A stretch of 5,465 nt of DNA from Alphaproteobacteria bacterium (GTDB lineage Bacteria > Pseudomonadota > Alphaproteobacteria > ATCC43930 > CGMCC-115725): the NCBI GenBank assembly GCA_005888515.1, contig VAZR01000190.1:1-5465 (forward strand), in the 5' to 3' direction. This document shows, piece after piece, positions 1 to 5,465 of the stretch. The translations under genes were made by a program, and so were the position numbers. The notes below the pieces were generated by a model. That model worked only from the letters and a program-made list of their open reading frames with translations, did not search any database and was not told the origin of the DNA. Numbering within the stretch: the stretch's first letter is position 1; every line of letters begins with the position of its first letter.

Positions 1-18
1 ATGAAATTGCCGTTTTGA
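1..18 (+). CDS. ybaB: YbaB/EbfC nucleoid-associated protein, last codons only
   Basis: The first 18 bases read Met-Lys-Leu-Pro-Phe-stop in frame 1. From memory of the family, many alphaproteobacterial YbaB/EbfC proteins end in a Pro-Gly-x-Lys-Leu-Pro-Phe tail, and ybaB commonly lies directly upstream of recR, as here. YbaB is a small DNA-binding protein that coats the nucleoid. Only the C-terminal tail is in the window, so the call rests on five residues plus gene order. It could be the end of another protein. The ATG at position 1 is best read as an internal Met codon, not a start. Confidence 0.55.
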   Translation: MKLPF

Positions 19-37
19 CCGAGTGAGCGGGAAGGCA

Positions 38-158
38 GCCCCCACCCGCCCGCCGCTGACGCGCCGGGCCTCCCTCCCCCGCTTGCGGGGGAGGGTTTTT
101 TGGACGGCGCTCCATGAAGCTCCCTCCCCCGCAAGCGGGGGAGGGTCGGGGTGGGGGC
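38..158. repeat. Palindromic intergenic repeat A (inverted pair of units)
   Basis: A 121-base element fills the ybaB-recR gap. Its ends are a perfect 10-base inverted repeat (38-47 GCCCCCACCC against 149-158). Inside are two almost identical palindromes, 72-95 and 122-145, each with 11-base arms CCCTCCCCCGC/GCGGGGGAGGG around two central bases (TT in the first, AA in the second). The left unit has about 24 bases between head palindrome and outer tail, while the right unit has only about three. The layout resembles REP/BIME-type elements. The same head recurs in the repeat at 2781-2892 and, with one base changed, at 754-887. No transposase is visible. Confidence 0.85.
72..101 (+). terminator. 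Intrinsic terminator-like hairpin after ybaB
   Basis: The first palindrome of the repeat (72-95) folds into a 10-base-pair GC-rich stem with a CTTG loop and is followed at once by six T residues (96-101) on the plus strand. That is the classical form of a Rho-independent terminator for transcription arriving from ybaB. The second palindrome (122-145) has no T run. If the terminator works, recR would depend on read-through or on its own promoter, and I cannot identify a convincing promoter between 102 and 171. Confidence 0.6.
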
Positions 159-171
159 TATTCAGGCATCC

Positions 172-753
172 ATGTCCGAACTCGACACGCTGATCCAGCT
201 GCTGGCGAAACTGCCGGGGCTTGGGCCGCGTTCGGCGCGGCGAGCCGCGCTGTTTCTGATCAAGCGGCGCGAGCAAATCATGGAGCCGCTGGCGGGGGCG
301 CTGGCCGCGGCCGCGGCGGCGGTGCGCCCGTGCTCGACTTGCGGCAATCTCGACACCGCCGATCCCTGTGCGATCTGCCGCGACCCGGAACGGGACGCAA
401 CCGCGATCTGCGTCGTCGAGGACCTGGCCGATCTCTGGGCGCTCGAACGCACCGGCGCGTTTCGCGGGCGGTATCACGTGCTGGGCGGCACCTTGTCGGC
501 GCTCGACGGGATCGGGCCGGACGAACTCAACATCGCCCGCCTGATCTCGCGCCTCGGCCCCGACACCGAGCTGATCCTGGCGCTCAACGCGACGGTCGAC
601 GGGCAGACAACAGCGCATTACATCGCCGACCGTGCCGCCGCGACGGGCGCGAAGATCTCGCGCCTCGCGCAGGGGGTGCCAATCGGCGGCGAACTCGATT
701 ATCTCGACGAAGGCACCCTGACCGCGGCGCTGAAAGCGCGGCGCGAGGTGTAA
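172..753 (+). CDS. recR: Recombination mediator protein RecR
   Basis: RecR works with RecO and RecF in the cytoplasm to load RecA on gapped single-stranded DNA during repair. The 193-residue protein has the family layout in full: an N-terminal helix-hairpin-helix with LPGLGPRSARR (residues 14-24), a four-cysteine zinc finger (C54, C57, C66, C69), and a Toprim domain from about residue 77, opening with ICVVEDLADL. A conserved C-terminal segment (GVPIGGELDYLD) follows. RecR is usually about 200 residues, so it is complete. I chose the ATG at 172, which gives MSELDTLIQ; a GTG at 151 in the same frame would add seven residues, but it lies inside the repeat tail. There is no strong Shine-Dalgarno; only AGG at 164-166 is suitably placed. 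The gene converges with cobT, 139 bases away. Confidence 0.96.
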   Translation: MSELDTLIQLLAKLPGLGPRSARRAALFLIKRREQIMEPLAGALAAAAAAVRPCSTCGNLDTADPCAICRDPERDATAICVVEDLADLWALERTGAFRGRYHVLGGTLSALDGIGPDELNIARLISRLGPDTELILALNATVDGQTTAHYIADRAAATGAKISRLAQGVPIGGELDYLDEGTLTAALKARREV

Positions 754-887
754 TCTCTGTCCCGCAATGCGGGAGAGGGAGGGACCCAGCGCGGAGCGCT
801 GGGAGGGTGAGGATCTTTCAAATTGCACGCACCCTCACCCGGCCTCCGCTACGCGTCAGCCACCCTCTCCCGCGGTGCGGGAGAGGG
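754..887. repeat. Palindromic intergenic repeat B between convergent recR and cobT
   Basis: The repeat begins right after the recR stop and ends five bases before the cobT stop. It can be read as two inverted units. Unit 1 (769-812, plus) has head GCGGGAGAGGG, a perfect 8-base-arm hairpin CCCAGCGC/GCGCTGGG (785-803) and tail GGGTGAGG. Unit 2 (833-877, minus) has the same head, a different middle and the same tail at 833-840. Each head is also part of its own palindrome: 863-887 is perfect with 11-base arms, while 754-780 is degenerate on its left side. It could act as a two-way transcription stop or mRNA 3'-end stabiliser, but neither strand has a T run after the hairpins. Confidence 0.85.
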
Positions 888-892
888 ATTAC

Positions 893-2746
893 TCAAGCGG
901 CGCGGCGGCTCTTGACGCGGGTGCGCGAGGATTTTTCCTCGTCGAACAATTCGGCGAGACGCTCCAGCATCACGCCGCCCAATTGCTCGGCATCGACGAT
1001 CGTCACGGCGCGGCGATAGTAGCGGGTCACATCGTGGCCGATGCCGATCGCGGTCAATTCGACCACCCCCTGGCGTTCGATCTCGCGGATCACCTCGCGC
1101 AGATGCTTTTCGAGGTAATTGCCGGGGTTGACCGAGAGGGTTGAATCATCGACCGGCGCGCCGTCCGAGATCACCATCAGGATGCGGCGTTCCTCGGGCC
1201 GGCCCAAGAGGCGGTTATGCGCCCAGGCCAGCGCCTCGCCATCGATATTCTCCTTCAGGATGCCCTCGCGCAGCATCAGGCCGAGATTGCGTCGAGCGCG
1301 GCGCCACGGCGCGTCGGCCGGCTTGTAGACGATGTGCCGCAGATCGTTGAGACGGCCCGGGTTGGCCGGCTTGCCGGCGGCGATCCACCGCTCGCGCGCC
1401 TGCCCGCCCTTCCAGGCGCGGGTCGTGAAGCCGAGGATCTCGACCTTGACGCCGCAGCGCTCCAGCGTGCGGGCAAGAATGTCGGCGCTCATCGCCGCGA
1501 CCGTGATCGGGCGGCCGCGCATCGACCCCGAATTGTCGATCAGCAGCGACACCACCGTATCGCGGAACTCCATCTCGAGCTCGCGCTTGTAGGACAGCGG
1601 CAGGATCGGGTTGGTCACCACCCGGGAGAGCCGCGCCGCGTCGAGGATGCCCTCTTCGAGATCGAACTCCCAGGCGCGGGTCTGCTTTGCCAACAAACGG
1701 CGCTGCAGCCGGTTGGCGAGCCGGGCGATGACGCTCTGCAGATGCGACAATTGCTGGTCGAGTAGGTGGCGCAACCGGCCGAGCTCGTCGGAATCGCACA
1801 GCTTGTCGGCGTCGATAACCTCGTCCGCCGCGACGCTGAAGGCGCGATAGACCGCATTCTCGTCCGGGCGGCCGCGCGGCTGGGTCCCGGGCCGGCCAGG
1901 GCGGCCGGGATCATCGTCGCTGGCCCCGGGCATCATCTCGCCATCGGCTTCGGCCTCGCCGTCTTCTTCGGCATCGGCATCGGCGCTGTCGGCCGGCGAA
2001 CCATCCATCGAGGGCTGCGCCCCGGCCGAGGCGCTTTCACCGCTGTCGCTCTGGTTCTCGCTGTCGGATTCCTCGCCCTCGCCCTGATTTTCGTCCGAGG
2101 ACGACTCGTCGAGCTCGCCGAGATCGAGGTCGAGATCCTGGATCAGCCGGCGGGTCGCGCGCGCATAGGAATCCTGGTCTTGCACAATGCGTTCGAGCTC
2201 GACGATGTCCTTGCCGATCTTGCCTTCGAGCCAGGGGCGCCAGAGATCGACGACGCGCCGTGCCGAGGGCGGCGGCGGCTCGCGGGTCAGGGCCTCCCGG
2301 GTCAACAAGCGCACCGCCTCGGCCATCGTGCCTTCGGTCCGCTCGGTGATCCGCTCATAACCCTGGCGGCGATACTGCTCGTCGAGCATCGCACCGAGAT
2401 TGGCGGCGACCCCGGCCATGCGCCGCGAGCCCAGCGCCTCGACCCGCGCCTGTTCGAGCCCTTCGAACACGGCGCGCGCCAAGGCATTGCCCGGCACCCG
2501 TTTGCTGTGCACGGCATCGTCGTGATAGCGCAGCCGCAACGCCAGGCTGTCGGCGGCGCCGCGCAGCTGAGCCGCCTCGTCGGCCGGCAGATCGCGCGCC
2601 GGGTTGGGCAGCTTGACCCGGGTACCGGCGACCCCCGCCGGCTCCGGGCCAAAGCCGACCGTCAGATCGTCGCGCTCGGCGATCGCCCGCAATGTCGAGG
2701 CGGTCGCGCGCTTGAAGATCTCGGTCGGGGAGAAGGCCTGCGTCAT
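893..2746 (-). CDS. cobT: Aerobic cobaltochelatase subunit CobT
   Basis: CobT is the von Willebrand A subunit of the ATP-dependent cobaltochelatase CobN-CobS-CobT, which inserts Co2+ into hydrogenobyrinic acid a,c-diamide in aerobic B12 synthesis (cytoplasmic). The protein has 617 residues, close to the roughly 630 of characterised CobT. It has a helical N-terminal CobT domain (about 1-203), a very acidic Asp/Glu/Ser/Gly linker (about 204-280), and a C-terminal VWA domain (about 395-605). The VWA domain carries the metal-binding DxSxS motif as D404-N-S406-G-S408 and a second motif ISDG with D528. The C-terminus is basic. The ATG at 2744-2746 gives the typical MTQAFSPTEIFKRAT start; the ribosome site is weak. 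The gene lies 156 bases downstream of cobS on the same strand, with a palindromic repeat in the gap. No cobN is in the window. Confidence 0.96.
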   Translation of the reverse strand: MTQAFSPTEIFKRATASTLRAIAERDDLTVGFGPEPAGVAGTRVKLPNPARDLPADEAAQLRGAADSLALRLRYHDDAVHSKRVPGNALARAVFEGLEQARVEALGSRRMAGVAANLGAMLDEQYRRQGYERITERTEGTMAEAVRLLTREALTREPPPPSARRVVDLWRPWLEGKIGKDIVELERIVQDQDSYARATRRLIQDLDLDLGELDESSSDENQGEGEESDSENQSDSGESASAGAQPSMDGSPADSADADAEEDGEAEADGEMMPGASDDDPGRPGRPGTQPRGRPDENAVYRAFSVAADEVIDADKLCDSDELGRLRHLLDQQLSHLQSVIARLANRLQRRLLAKQTRAWEFDLEEGILDAARLSRVVTNPILPLSYKRELEMEFRDTVVSLLIDNSGSMRGRPITVAAMSADILARTLERCGVKVEILGFTTRAWKGGQARERWIAAGKPANPGRLNDLRHIVYKPADAPWRRARRNLGLMLREGILKENIDGEALAWAHNRLLGRPEERRILMVISDGAPVDDSTLSVNPGNYLEKHLREVIREIERQGVVELTAIGIGHDVTRYYRRAVTIVDAEQLGGVMLERLAELFDEEKSSRTRVKSRRAA

Positions 2747-2780
2747 TTTCGCTTACTCTGCGGTCTGTTCACTTCCCTGC

Positions 2781-2892
2781 CCCCTCCACCATGTTTCGCA
2801 TGGTCCCCCTCCCCCGCTCCGCGGGGGAGGAACCGGCCGTTGATCCTCCCCCGCAGAGCGGGGGAGGTGGCGAGCGCAGCGAGCCGGAGGGG
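2781..2892. repeat. Palindromic intergenic repeat C between cobS and cobT
   Basis: The cobS-cobT gap holds two head palindromes with identical 10-base arms CCTCCCCCGC/GCGGGGGAGG: 2808-2830 (loop TCC) and 2845-2867 (loop AGA). Outside the left one is a small hairpin CCATG/CATGG (2789-2803). Outside the right one is a GC-rich middle of about 18 bases. The outermost parts are CCCCTCC (2781-2787) and its complement GGAGGGG (2886-2892). This is the same inverted-pair layout as in the repeat at 38-158, with the same head. In the cobS-cobT transcript it would form strong hairpins, with no T run, so attenuation or mRNA stabilisation between the two cistrons is possible. Confidence 0.85.
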
Positions 2893-2902
2893 TGCGAGGC
2901 GC

Positions 2903-3904
2903 TCACATCAGCGTGGCGTTGACGCCGGTCTCGGGCAATTCGGTGCCAAAGCAGCGCTGGTAATACTCCGCCACGGTCGGCCGCTCCATCTCGTCGCACT
3001 TGTTCAGGAAGGTCAGCCGGAAGGCGAAGGCGAGGTCGCCGAAGATGCGGGCGTTTTCCGCCCAGGTCATCACCGTGCGCGGCGACATGACAGTCGAGAT
3101 GTCGCCGTTCATAAAGCCGTTGCGGGTCAGATCGGCCAGCGCCACCATCGCGCTGATCAGGCGCCGCCCCTCATCGTCGTTGTAGCTCGGGACCTTGGCC
3201 AGAATGATCTCCTGCTCGGCGTCGTGCGGCAGATAATTCAGCGTCGCGACGATGTTCCAGCGGTCCATCTGGCCCTGGTTGATCTGCTGCGTGCCGTGAT
3301 AGAGCCCGGTCGTGTCGCCGAGGCCGACCGTGTTCGCGGTCGAGAACAGACGGAAGGCCGGATGCGGCCGGATGACCCGGTTCTGGTCCAAGAGGGTCAG
3401 CTTGCCCTCGACCTCCAGCACCCGCTGGATCACGAACATGACATCCGGACGGCCGGCGTCGTATTCGTCAAAGCACAGCGCCACGGGATGCTGCAACGCC
3501 CAGGGCAAGAGGCCCTCGCGGAACTCGGTGACCTGTTTGTTGTCGCGCAGCACGATCGCGTCCTTGCCGACCAGATCGATGCGGCTGATATGGCTGTCCA
3601 GGTTGACCCGGATGCACGGCCAGTTGAGCCGCGAGGCCACCTGCTCGACATGGGTCGATTTGCCGGTGCCGTGATAGCCGCAGATCATCACACGACGGTT
3701 GAACGCGAAGCCGGCCAGGATGGCGAGCGTCGTGTCGTGGTCGAAGCGATAGGCATCATCCACATCCGGAACGTGCTCGCTCGGCTTGCTGAACGCCGGG
3801 ACCTCGAGATCGCTGTCGATCCCAAAGGTCTGGCGCACCGAAATCTTGATGTCGGGTGCTGCGGTCGGAGTCGCAGTCGTGGCCGCTTGCTGAACGGTTG
3901 GCAT
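2903..3904 (-). CDS. cobS: Aerobic cobaltochelatase subunit CobS (AAA+ ATPase)
   Basis: CobS is the AAA+ motor that hydrolyses ATP, pairs with the VWA protein CobT in a ring complex, and drives CobN to insert cobalt into the corrin ring. At 333 residues the length is typical. After a Pro/Thr/Ala-rich leader (1-17) comes the CobS N-terminal region with VRQTFGID and VPAFSKPSEHVPD, then Walker A GYHGTGKS (76-83), Walker B ALCFDEYD (142-149, acidic pair D146-E147), a sensor-1-like FSTAN (187-191) and candidate arginine residues at R215 and R276. The start ATG at 3902-3904 has a good ribosome site (AGGAAG, 10 bases upstream). The gene follows the J-domain gene by 56 bases and precedes cobT, so the three are probably one operon. 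Confidence 0.97.
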   Translation of the reverse strand: MPTVQQAATTATPTAAPDIKISVRQTFGIDSDLEVPAFSKPSEHVPDVDDAYRFDHDTTLAILAGFAFNRRVMICGYHGTGKSTHVEQVASRLNWPCIRVNLDSHISRIDLVGKDAIVLRDNKQVTEFREGLLPWALQHPVALCFDEYDAGRPDVMFVIQRVLEVEGKLTLLDQNRVIRPHPAFRLFSTANTVGLGDTTGLYHGTQQINQGQMDRWNIVATLNYLPHDAEQEIILAKVPSYNDDEGRRLISAMVALADLTRNGFMNGDISTVMSPRTVMTWAENARIFGDLAFAFRLTFLNKCDEMERPTVAEYYQRCFGTELPETGVNATLM

Positions 3905-3914
3905 TTCTTAAGTG

Positions 3915-3920
3915 CTTCCT
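3915..3920 (-). promoter_or_regulatory. Ribosome binding site of cobS
   Basis: The minus strand reads AGGAAG here, ten bases before the cobS ATG. It is the clearest Shine-Dalgarno sequence in the window and supports the chosen cobS start. The other complete genes have weaker or no such sites. Confidence 0.7.
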
Positions 3921-3960
3921 GGTTTGGGGCGGAAAAGTCGGCTGGCGGATCCTCGGGGCG

Positions 3961-4461
3961 TCAGCTGAAATAGCTGGCTTTTAAGGTCGCGTAAGCCTGG
4001 TTGATGATCTTCAGCCTCTCCTCGGCGGCCTTGTCGCCGCCATGGGCATCGGGGTGGTGCTCTTTGACAAGGACCTTATACCTCGCCTTCAGACGCACCA
4101 CGGTAAACGGCGGCTCGATGTCGAATACCGCGAGCGCCTGATCGCAGGCGGATGCGGCGCGGGCCGCCGCTTCGGAGCCGTGCCCGTTGGCGCGGCCATT
4201 GTGCTTCCAGCTCGGCCGCTGCCAGACCGTGTCGTGGCGGATCTCGGCCTCGATCTCCGCGTCGCTCATCCCGCGATAGTAGTTCCAGGCGCTGTTGTAG
4301 GCGCGCACATGCTCGAGACAGAACCAGTGGTAGCGATCGAGTTCGAGACGCGATTTCGGCGCGCGAAACTCGCCCCCGGCCGCGCAGCCGGGATGGTCGC
4401 AACCGCGTAGGGGCGGTTCCGGCTCGGCCGCGAAAACGGGATCGCTGACAGGGCGCCGCAT
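3961..4461 (-). CDS. J-domain (DnaJ-like) protein with N-terminal Cys/His motif
   Basis: This is a 166-residue protein when started at the ATG at 4459-4461 (MRRPVSDPVF). The C-terminal part (about 111-166) is a J domain: HPD at residues 136-138 after a basic helix (RLKARYKVLVKEH), then a helix ending INQAYATLK. Such domains stimulate the ATPase of DnaK-type chaperones. The N-terminal half has C21-x4-C26 and C48-x2-H51 within an aromatic stretch (YHWFCLEHVRAYN), which could bind zinc; that is inference. It is not full-length DnaJ: there is no Gly/Phe region and no four-repeat zinc domain, and the J domain is at the wrong end. It lies 56 bases upstream of cobS, an arrangement I recall from other alphaproteobacteria. 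The frame stays open upstream to 4746, but that extension runs through the promoter, the groEL terminator and the end of groEL. Client unknown. Confidence 0.88.
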   Translation of the reverse strand: MRRPVSDPVFAAEPEPPLRGCDHPGCAAGGEFRAPKSRLELDRYHWFCLEHVRAYNSAWNYYRGMSDAEIEAEIRHDTVWQRPSWKHNGRANGHGSEAAARAASACDQALAVFDIEPPFTVVRLKARYKVLVKEHHPDAHGGDKAAEERLKIINQAYATLKASYFS

Positions 4462-4468
4462 GCTGCTC

Positions 4469-4497
4469 AGTATGGGTGGCCCGCCGCCGCGTGACAA
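4469..4497 (-). promoter_or_regulatory. Candidate sigma-70-type promoter of the J-domain-cobS-cobT operon
   Basis: On the minus strand TTGTCA (4492-4497) matches the -35 consensus at five of six bases. It is followed after exactly 17 bases by CATACT (4469-4474), four of six for the -10 box. Only seven bases separate the -10 box from the ATG of the J-domain gene, so transcription would start at or next to the A of the ATG. The site lies between the groEL terminator and the gene, where a promoter is expected. The match is by eye, and the GC-rich spacer makes it moderate evidence. Confidence 0.5.
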
Positions 4498-4647
4498 GGA
4501 TTTGCGGCGCCGCAGGTACGGCCGCATCGGCCATGCAGAGCAGGGTTGCATCGCGGGCGCAGCCCTCGGCGATTCGGACCCATCGTTCGCGACCAACGCT
4601 CGCAAAACGCGTGCCGGATAAAGCGGCTCTCGCGCAATATCGTCGGC

Positions 4648-4686
4648 AAATGCAAACCGCCCGCCCAGGTTTCCCCGGGCGGACGG
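4648..4686 (-). terminator. Rho-independent terminator of groEL
   Basis: Beginning 31 bases after the groEL stop, minus-strand RNA can form a 13-base-pair stem (arms 4674-4686 and 4657-4669) closed by a GAAA tetraloop, followed by TTTGCATTT (4648-4656). Two of the pairs are G-U in this direction; read on the plus strand they would be A-C mismatches, so the structure is built for groEL transcription. The T tract is interrupted by GCA, which may weaken it. Confidence 0.75.
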
Positions 4687-4717
4687 CTTGTTCTCGGTTA
4701 AAAGCGGATGGGCTGGC

Positions 4718-5465
4718 TTAGAAGTCCATCCCGCCCATGCCGCCACCCGGCGGCATCGCGGGCATCGCGGATTTCGGCTCGGGCTTCTCGGCCACCATCG
4801 CCTCGGTGGTGACGAGCAGACCGGCGACCGACGCGGCGTCCTGCAGGGCGTGCCGCACGACCTTGGTGGGGTCGATGATGCCCGCCTGGATCATATCGGT
4901 GAACTCACCCTTCTGCGCATCGAAGCCGTAGTTGGCGTCCTTGCTGTCGAGAAGCTTGCCGACCACGATCGAGCCGTCGGTGCCGGAGTTCTCGGCGATC
5001 TGCCGGGCCGGCCACTGCAACGCCTTGCGGACGATGTCGATGCCGACCTTCTGGTCCGGATTGGCCGGGGTGATCTTGTCGAGGGCCTTGATCGCGTAGA
5101 GCAGCGCAGCCCCACCACCGGGAACCACGCCCTCTTCGACCGCGGCGCGCGTCGCGTGCATCGCGTCGTCGACCAGATCCTTGCGCTCCTTCACCTCGAT
5201 CTCGGTAGCGCCGCCGACCCGGATCACCGCAACGCCGCCGGCGAGCTTCGCCAACCGCTCCTGCAGCTTCTCGCGATCATAGTCGGAGGTCGTCTCCTCG
5301 ATCTGCTGACGGATCTGGGTGCAGCGGCCCTCGATGTCGGCCTTCTTGCCGCCGCCATCGATGATCGTCGTGTTCTCCTTCTCGACCCGGATCTTCTTGG
5401 ACTGGCCGAGCATGTCGAGCGTGACGTTCTCGAGCTTGATGCCGAGATCCTCGCTGATCACCTGG
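4718..5465 (-). CDS. groEL: Chaperonin GroEL, C-terminal part (cut by window edge)
   Basis: GroEL is the 14-subunit cytoplasmic chaperonin that folds proteins with GroES using ATP. The last 248 residues are present, roughly 45% of a protein of about 545; the 5' part lies beyond 5465. Counting from the first full codon (Gln, 5462-5464), the fragment has the end of the apical domain (DLGQ, IIDGGG), IRQQIEETTSDYDREKLQER (51-70), the ATPase Asp at D100 in DAMHATRAAVEEG (equivalent to E. coli D398), the nucleotide-binding GGG (116-118), and DPTK with D198 (E. coli D495). It ends in the Gly-Met tail GGGMGGMDF. The frame is intact and all visible ATPase residues are kept, so it looks functional. Alphaproteobacteria often carry several groEL copies, and which copy this is cannot be told here; groES should lie further upstream. 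Confidence 0.98.
   Translation of the reverse strand, partial: QVISEDLGIKLENVTLDMLGQSKKIRVEKENTTIIDGGGKKADIEGRCTQIRQQIEETTSDYDREKLQERLAKLAGGVAVIRVGGATEIEVKERKDLVDDAMHATRAAVEEGVVPGGGAALLYAIKALDKITPANPDQKVGIDIVRKALQWPARQIAENSGTDGSIVVGKLLDSKDANYGFDAQKGEFTDMIQAGIIDPTKVVRHALQDAASVAGLLVTTEAMVAEKPEPKSAMPAMPPGGGMGGMDF

Noticed and set aside
1..18. ATG at position 1 as the start of a tiny gene
   Set aside because: It meets a stop after five codons. The reading fits the tail of YbaB better.
38..158. Short CRISPR-like array from the repeated palindromes
   Set aside because: There are only two copies per site in inverted pairs, with no regular spacers and no cas genes. They are intergenic palindromic elements.
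151..171. GTG start for recR at 151
   Set aside because: The extra residues come from the tail of the palindromic repeat and do not resemble the RecR N-terminus. The ATG at 172 matches the family start.
114..1019. A 301-codon open frame on the plus strand overlapping recR
   Set aside because: It is out of frame with the clear RecR reading, Arg-rich and low in complexity, and crosses into the end of cobT antisense. It is a shadow of recR and the repeats.
767..1144. A 125-codon plus-strand frame in the recR-cobT gap
   Set aside because: Its first part is translated repeat sequence and the rest is antisense to the C-terminus of CobT.
1766..3973. A 735-codon open frame on the plus strand, opposite cobS and cobT
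   Set aside because: It is antisense to two well-recognised genes, has no recognisable domains, and runs through the intergenic palindromic repeat. Long stop-free antisense frames are expected opposite GC-rich coding sequence.
4462..4746. N-terminal extension of the J-domain protein by up to 95 residues
   Set aside because: It would overlap the end of groEL in another frame and cover the groEL terminator and the candidate promoter. Its sequence looks non-coding.

Overview
The window is a GC-rich piece of bacterial chromosome, most likely from an alphaproteobacterium (Rhodospirillales or Hyphomicrobiales; I cannot choose between them from sequence alone). The clues are the J-domain gene, cobS and cobT in a row, alphaproteobacterial-looking RecR and GroEL sequences, and GC-rich palindromic repeats in the gaps. 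Most of the content is core housekeeping. I see no phage, insertion sequence, CRISPR array, tRNA or rRNA.

Layout. Positions 1-18 look like the last codons of ybaB/ebfC, followed by a palindromic repeat with a terminator-like hairpin, then recR (172-753, + strand). The rest of the coding is on the minus strand, read from right to left: the 3' part of groEL (4718-5465, cut by the window edge), its terminator (4648-4686), a promoter (4469-4497), a small J-domain protein gene (3961-4461), cobS (2903-3904) and cobT (893-2746). recR and cobT converge on a second palindromic repeat (754-887). A third lies between cobS and cobT (2781-2892).

How the genes fit together. CobS (AAA+ ATPase) and CobT (von Willebrand A protein) are the ATP-driven subunits of aerobic cobaltochelatase, which with CobN inserts cobalt into the corrin ring during vitamin B12 synthesis. 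The J-domain gene sits 56 bases upstream on the same strand and probably belongs to the same operon. RecR, with YbaB upstream, belongs to the recombination-repair neighbourhood. GroEL is separated from the J-domain operon by its own terminator.

The least ordinary features are the three palindromic repeats, which share one architecture (G-rich head palindrome, variable middle, G-rich tail, arranged as inverted pairs), a possibly leaderless promoter for the J-domain gene, and the J-domain protein itself, with a Cys/His motif at its N-terminus and its J domain at the C-terminus. No clearly new multi-gene system is evident.
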